Part shown: one piece after another, positions 58,658 through 64,000 of the stretch
How positions within the stretch are numbered: position 1 is the stretch's first letter
Layout of the letters: each line of letters opens with the position of its first letter
Assembly (NCBI GenBank): GCA_043228905.1
Contig: JBHGNT010000008.1
Span: 2,294,001-2,358,000 of the forward strand
Length of the DNA stretch: 64,000 bases
Direction of reading: 5' to 3'
Source: Azolla caroliniana
Lineage: Eukaryota; Polypodiophyta
Position numbers and translations under genes: made by a program
The notes under the pieces: generated by a model
The model's input: only the letters and a program-made list of their open reading frames with translations
Told to the model about the DNA's origin: nothing
Databases searched by the model: none

Positions 58658-59620
58658 ATGATCATGAGGGATATCCCGGTGGACAGGCGGCTGTCCGGAT
58701 TCCCTCGGGTGGTGACGCCGGGCATCCACGCGGAGGTGCTGGCCGGATGCCAGACTTGGGAGGAGTTCGAGCTGCAGCTCCTCGAGAAGTACGGGTTTGA
58801 TGACTCGCTTCGGCTGTCGAGGCGGGACTTTATGGCATGGGTGGAAAGCCCCGGAAAGGGGAGGAACATGTCGGTGCTCCTCCAGGAGTTCGAAAAACGG
58901 TTCACGCGGTTGTCGACGCTGGACCGGACGGTGCTCGAAACGATTTGAGTACTACAGTTTGTCAAGTCGGTGGACGCGCTCGACAGGGAAAAGGTGGGCC
59001 CCCTATTGGAAACGGATGAAGGGCTCATGACAGACTGGGCCGTGGTAAAACGGGTCTGCAGCCGTTTTGACAAACGACGCGATTGGAGTGATGGAAGCTC
59101 GTCGGGGTCAGGGCCGGTCCCGGGGAGGAGGCTCGAGGAGCCGGTAGGAAGGAAGAGACCTGAATCTGGCCAAAGTCGGGGTCGGCATCGAAGGACGTGG
59201 TCAAAGGCCCATCCGGAGGAGCGGCTCTGGAGGAGCTGACACAGATGGTGCGCGACCTACAGATCGCACAGGCCCGGAGAGACAACGACAAACGACCTCG
59301 CGACCGGGGGCCGCCAGCTGGGTAGCGGTGCATGTGGTGTGACGCGATTGGTCACATTCGGAAGGATTGCGCGGATTTCGCCGACGCACTTAGGGCCAAC
59401 GTAGTGTACCTCTGGAACGGGCAGGTGCACGCGAGCGAGACCCGGAGAGCCCTAGAACTAAATACGGGGCGCGGCGGAATGAAGAGGTTGATGGAAGAGG
59501 CCGTGACACGACATGTTGAAGCTGTTAACTACTTAGTGTCGGCAAGAATTCGGGTCGGAGGTGATGAGACTCGGAAGGCGAAGGACTCCGGATTCTGGCC
59601 ACTAGTGCTAGAAGGCCTCT
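58658..59620 (+). pseudogene. Second, unrelated gag-like frame with its own CCHC knuckle, copy 1
   Basis: Frames with MIMRDIPVDRRLSGFPRVVT, WEEFELQLLEKYGFDDSLRL, SVLLQEFEKRFTRLSTLDRT, then TGA (58946-58948), then in the same frame VLQFVKSVDALDREKVGPLL and DWAVVKRVCSRFDKRRDW. After a frameshift near 59150 come ELTQMVRDLQIAQARRD and the knuckle CMWCDAIGHIRKDC (about 59330-59372). The pattern resembles gag proteins of plant retrotransposons but is clearly different from the first gag. The N-terminal part is missing and the frame is broken at least three times. Confidence 0.75.
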
Positions 59621-59624
59621 CCGG

Positions 59625-59665
59625 AGTTCGGCTGAGATGGGTTGAGCCGGGAGTGATGAGAGAAG

Positions 59666-59717
<52 letters not shown>

Positions 59718-60789
59718 TATGTCCCTGAGGGTAGACCCGAATTAAGTGAAACCGAGCGGACGGTGGAGATGAGCCGGGCGGCGTAGATCCGACGGCCAGA
59801 TCTCACCGGCTAGATTAACTAGGCTTGGTGGAAGGGCACGGATCCGGGAATTATTAGAAAATTCAGTGGACGGTCCCGATGAGGCCACGTCACATCCTCT
59901 TTCCCTCAGATTGGACGGCCTGCGAATTATTTTTGACGCGGTTTCCTTTTTCGCTTCCCCCCCCCCCCCCCCCCCCCCTCCCCCTTTTTCGCCTTTTTTT
60001 ATTTTTATTTTATTTTAGACGATTTTCTCCAAATTTCTTTATTGTTATGTCCATAGTATGAACCATACGCGCATTCGCATTCCGAGAATGTTTCAATCAT
60101 TCGAGTATGTTAAACACTCTCGAAGTATGGTAAATACCATACTTTTGTTTTGTATTCATTATTTATTATAAGGGAAAAAGTGTAAAAAAAAAACATAAGG
60201 TTTTTTATAACATATGCATTCGTATGAAAAAGGAATGTTTGCCAATGCATTCGAGTATACTATGTACTATAACTTATGTGACATGTCACTGAGGATTAGA
60301 TCCGAATTAAGTGAAATCGAGTGGACAGTGGAGATGAGCTAGGAAACCTAGATCTGACGACCAAAACTCACCGGCTAGGTAATATATGCTTTGATCGATG
60401 GGGCAAGGATCTGGGAATTATTGAAAACTCGGTGAACGGTCTGGATGAGCCCACGTCACATCATCTTTCCCTTAGATCGGACGACCTACGAATTATTTTT
60501 GACGCGCTTTTCTTTTTCGCCTTTTTGTCTTTCTTCTCCGCCGTTTATATTTTACGTCACTACTACTAGTATTTTCTCTAAATTTCTTTAAGATATTGGT
60601 CTGATGTGTAATGTTCCGCGTCCACGTGGCATTTTTGCCACGTGGCGGAATCTAATCGTGCGCTTTTTGTTTTCAAGGCCTTCTTACTTTTGTCTAGTTT
60701 GTCAGATTTGGAGTTACATCTCTCTCTCTCTCACACACACACACACACTCACACACAAAACAAGAACAAAAAAAATGAAGAGAGAGACA
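59625..60789. repeat. Segmental duplicate block A' (partner at 51505-52665)
   Basis: Same order as block A: (GA)n, A1', CATAGTAT element, A2', G-box pair, (TC)n(AC)n, ending at 'aaaaaaatgaagagagagac'. It is joined at its left to the end of the second gag and at its right to a truncated LTR, so it sits as filler between the two gag-gag copies. The C run at 59957-59979 is far longer than in block A. Confidence 0.85.
60052..60267 (+). mobile_element. MITE-like element 'CATAGTAT', copy 3
   Basis: Duplicate of the element at 51930-52153, with a small internal deletion ('tgcattcat' lost). Right flank 'tataacttatgtgacatgtc' is missing from the 52-kb copy. Confidence 0.65.
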
Positions 60790-62036
60790 AAAAAAATGAA
60801 CTGGATGAGGAGTACCCGGCAATGGAAGACCCGGTGAGAACCGGATGAGGAGTACCCGGAAACGGAAGACCCGGTGAGAACCGTATGATGAGTGCCCGGC
60901 AAGCGCCGGATGATGTAGGCCCGGTGAGGAGTGCTCACCGGATGAAGGGACATATTCGTAAATATGTTTATGAGAGTCCATCAGGGCTATATTTGTAAAT
61001 AGCCGAAAAGTCATTTTAGTATAAATATGACTTAGGGCAAACTTAGAGTATATGTTGTCATTCTTGTTGGTGCAAGATTAGAGCGCAACAGTGTACAGAG
61101 AGAGAGAGAGAGAGAAAGAAACGAAGAGTTCATGTCTCTGTTGTAACCGCCGCTTGTGGCGAAGACAGTGAACAAGAGGTCGTTGACTCTGTGTTCATCT
61201 ATTGTATATTGTTACATAGTGATAGTTAGTAGTCAGTGGACTGCCGTGGTTTTTCCCGTGTTTGGGTTTTCCACGTTGTCGAGGTATTCCTCGCGGATGC
61301 GTGGAGTGAGGCGGGACCTCGGGGGTCCTGTACCGAAGAGTAAGAGAGAGAGAGAGAGACCCACTACGTGCGAGCGTAGATTCACAGGGACACGGCCCTT
61401 CGACGCAAAGACGCGAGTGGGACAGCGCCACAGAAAGACACGAAAGTATGTATTTATTGACAAGACAAACAACAAGAACACGAAGACTACAAAACACGAA
61501 GTCGGTTACAACCGAACAGGCCGGTGAACAGATGCCGATACCTGTTCGTAAACGCACAGAAGGACAGGAACAGGTTGGAGGTGCTGTCGGAAGCACTCGG
61601 GCATTCCTCAGAGCAGCGGGAGCCTCCCGAAACCTGCACAGAAGGAAGCTATGGCGTTTGCAACCAGAAAGAGAGAGAGAGAGAGAAGCCTTCGCACGCA
61701 AACCCACATCACTTCCTCCTCGACTCTCCGCGATCCCCTTTACTCTCCTCGTCTCCCTCCTTTTATAGGCAAGGAAGGAGCCGTTTCCCCTTTACTCCTT
61801 ACCCACCGAATCTACCTAGGATCTCCTATGTACAACTTCAGGCGCACGTGCATGGAGAGTCGGTTTCTACGCTCCGGTACACCGATTCCGCTTGTGGACG
61901 GTTTTTTTCACGACAACGTAAACATCCTGTGCACTCTTCTCTCCATTGGGTCGTGCATTCATTCCCGTTTTTTGTGTTTGATTCTAAGCTTGGTTGTGGC
62001 CGAGCATTGTTCATCGGGGAAGCGTAGTTCCTGTCA
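60790..62036 (+). mobile_element. 5'-truncated LTR of the gag-gag element (copy 2), interrupted by a solo LTR
   Basis: Starts in the middle of the 40-bp array ('aactggatgaggagtacccgg'), with a much shorter (GA)n tract (about 61097-61114), then the same leader as copy 1. It is split between 61276 and 61916 by an inserted solo LTR, then continues to the primer site at 62040. Confidence 0.8.
61277..61915 (-). mobile_element. Solo LTR, 639 bp, with 4-bp target duplication
   Basis: Ends TGTCGAGG...CACGACA; flanked on both sides by ACGT (61273-61276 and 61916-61919). The same site without insertion is at 57214-57217, which fixes the borders to the base. On minus a clear TATAAAAG box (61767-61760) lies in promoter position. 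Open frames inside are not gene-like. Confidence 0.9.
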
Positions 62037-62039
62037 AAG

Positions 62040-62051
62040 TGGTATCAGAGC
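62040..62051 (+). other. Primer-binding site for initiator tRNA-Met (copy 2)
   Basis: TGGTATCAGAGC, as at 57338. Confidence 0.9.
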
Positions 62052-62066
62052 GAAATGACACAGAAA

Positions 62067-62900
62067 ATGGACGAATCGTTGGGAGGCATGTTCAAGCTCA
62101 CCGGCTCCAACTATTCCATGTGGAAGTCGAAGATGAGGGACATGATCGTGGTTAAAGATCTTTGGTTTCCGGTCCAGTTCGGGGACAAGAGACCGGACCA
62201 AATCGACGCCACGATATGGGAGGTGATGCACATGAAGACAACGACGTACATATGGGGCTTCATCGACATGAGCCTATACAACAACTTCAATGAAGAGAGC
62301 AAGGCTCATGAGCTTTGGGAGAAGATCAACATTATGTTTCAAAACAAAAATGCTGTTAACCAGGTTTCGGTATTCCGGAAGTTAGTAAGACTCTGGTACC
62401 AAGATGGCTCCAACATGGCGGAGCACATGAATGCCTTCCAGGGGCTAATACACCAGGCAACATCATTGGAAGTACCTCTCGCCGATGAGGTACTAGCGCT
62501 ACTCTTGCTCGGTTCCCTCTTGGATAACTGGGAGACGTTGGTTGTCACTTTGGGCAACGCCGGGCCGAAAGGGAAACGGTTATCCATAGCAAGAGTGAAG
62601 TCGAGCTTGCTAGATGAGGAGGCGCATCGGAAAGATAAGGATACGAGCTCCGACACCAAAGCGCTCCTTACCGAATCGGAACGCGTAAGACAAAGGAACG
62701 GTAGTCCCCAGATCCGGGAGAAGTCGGGGACACGGTCAAAGTCAAGGGGGAGGCCTACTTGCATCTATTGCGACAAGCCGGGACACTTCTAGAAGAACTG
62801 TCGGCATCTCCGAAAAGACAAGGAAACCAACGGTGTCGTGAAGAAAACCGGCCAAAGGCGGATTCGGGCAAAAGGGTGCATGAACCAGCTCTTACACGGA
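62067..62900 (+). pseudogene. Copia-type gag, copy 2
   Basis: Same protein as at 57365, about 95% alike. It keeps the Trp codon that is a stop in copy 1 (HELWEKIN) but has TAG (62790-62792) inside the knuckle (CIYCDKPGHF-stop-KNC). An in-frame ATG also exists four codons earlier, at 62055. Confidence 0.9.
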
Positions 62901-63383
62901 TGGACACATGACTTGATATTTTGATGTTGATTCATAAATGGATCAACTGATGTAAATTCTAAGGAGTGCACATTTATCAGGAGGGATTGTGCGTATCTCT
63001 GTCGGAAGGGACAGGGAATAAAGCGATTTGATAGGGAAAGGGGCACCCCCTTTTTGGGGAACTATTTAAGGAGAGGAGGGAAGGAAGAGAAAAAGGATCG
63101 CGCGTTAAGGAGGACGAAGTGTTGTAGGACTAAGGGCCGATCTCTCTCTCCTCCTCCGACCGTCATTCTTTGTGAGTGCTTGGGAGTTCGACGCCTCTGC
63201 TTCGTGGGTAGCCCGTGCGTTGCCAGTAGAGGCCTTTCCTTTTGTGTTTCTCTAGGTCCAGTATTTTCCGCCTGTGTGCGTGAGTAGGGTCCCCGTGTCG
63301 GGCCCATCGCCGCCTTGACGGTTGTAACCATCAGAGTTTGTAATCTTTTGTCATTGTAATTAAGTGTTGCTTACCGGGCCGAA
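62901..63383 (+). other. Promoter/LTR-like module, copy 2
   Basis: Matches 58223-58657, with an extra 'tgtgagtgcttgggagttcg' segment near 63170-63200 that copy 1 lacks. Confidence 0.55.
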
Positions 63384-64000
63384 ATGATCATGAGGGATAT
63401 CCCGGTGGACAGGCGGCTGTCCGGATTCCCTCGGGTGGTGACGCCGGGCATCCACGCGGAGGTGCTTGAGGTGCTGGCCAGATGCCAGACTTGGGAGGAG
63501 TTCGAGCTGCAGCTCCTCGAGAAGTATGAGTTTGATGATTCGCTTCGGCTGTCGAGGCGGGACTTCATGGCGTGGGTGGAAAGCCCCGGAAAGGGGAGGA
63601 ACATGTCGGTGCTCCTCCAGGAGTTCGAAAAAAGGTTCGCGCGGTTGTCGACGCTGGACCAGACGGTGCTCGAAACGATTTGAGTACTACAGTTTGTCAA
63701 GTCGGTGGACACGCTCGACAGGGAAAAGGTGGGCCCCCTATTGGAAACGGATGAAGGGCTCACGACAGACTGGGCCGTGGTAAAACGGGTCTGCAGCCGT
63801 TTCGACAAACGGCGCGATTGGAGCGATGGAAGCTCGTCGGGGTTAGGGCCGGTCTCGGGGAGGAGGCTCGAGGAGCCGGTATCGGTGTCGGCCGGTAGGA
63901 AGGAAGAGACCTGAATCTGGCCAAAGTCGGGGTCGGCATCGAAGGACGTGGTCAAAGGCCCATCCGGAGGAGCGGCTCTGGAGGAGCTGACACAGATGGT
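63384..64000 (+). pseudogene. Second gag-like frame, copy 2, running off the window
   Basis: As at 58658, with an extra LEVLE-type repeat near residue 28. Shares the TGA (63681-63683) at the same codon as copy 1, then stays in frame for about 75 codons to another TGA at 63912-63914. It lacks the 16-base deletion that shifts the frame in copy 1. The knuckle lies beyond the window end. Confidence 0.75.

Noticed and set aside
61156-61768. Several overlapping frames of 100-170 codons at 61.2-62.0 kb
   Set aside because: They lie within the solo LTR or cross its border and agree with no protein family; they arise from the high G+C content.

Overview
This is a nuclear plant window of roughly 37% G+C (estimated by eye), dominated by repeats, with six recognisable host genes separated by long repeat-filled spacers. 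A fern, or another plant with swimming sperm, fits best. The points for this are a PLS-type PPR gene with no intron through its repeats, a leucine-rich-repeat gene that resembles the basal-body protein CEP78, an MFT-type PEBP gene, and abundant LINE and Copia debris. The lineage is an inference, not something read directly.

Host genes, left to right: (1) a PLS/E-type PPR gene on + (1325-3319), expected to act in organelle RNA processing, with no obvious ATG and one missing P motif; (2) a Euonymus-lectin (EUL, S3-like) gene on + (12442-14148, stop codon split by an intron); (3) a CEP78-like LRR gene on - (20489 down to 15804, nine coding exons); (4) a membrane-anchored receptor-like kinase of the At1g01540 type on + (32019-36304, seven exons); (5) an organelle-type tRNA guanine-N7 methyltransferase on + (38462-41873, eight exons, one GC-AG intron); (6) an MFT-type PEBP gene on - (51033 down to 49728, four exons with the classical 62- and 41-nt middle exons). 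They have unrelated roles and do not form a pathway. For the multi-exon models the exon phases were checked and the summed lengths are divisible by three.

Mobile and repeated DNA: 0-1 kb is a ~40-bp tandem array split by a foldback element with hAT-like 8-bp duplications, which recurs at 53.9 kb. A dead Copia pol end (about 3.85-4.75 kb) and a dead LINE (4.93-8.25 kb, -) follow the PPR gene. A second LINE family has two 5'-truncated copies (10.22-11.90 kb + and 22.45-25.38 kb -). All three LINE copies end in simple-repeat tails instead of poly(A). A GA-flanked dispersed repeat occurs at least four times between 22.2 and 26.6 kb. Minisatellites lie at 9.9-12.3, 30.3-30.6, 31.2-31.8, 50.4-50.6 and 56.6-56.8 kb.

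The right end (51.5-64.0 kb) is a nested and duplicated retroelement region. An old Copia pol end on - is cut at its RT by a younger Copia-type LTR with a tRNA-iMet primer site and a gag. Joined to that gag are a promoter-like module and a second, different gag with its own CCHC knuckle; no pol is visible. This gag-gag block is present twice, and one copy carries a 639-bp solo LTR whose empty site is preserved in the other. The double-gag, pol-less element and the microsatellite-ended LINEs are the best candidates here for something undescribed.
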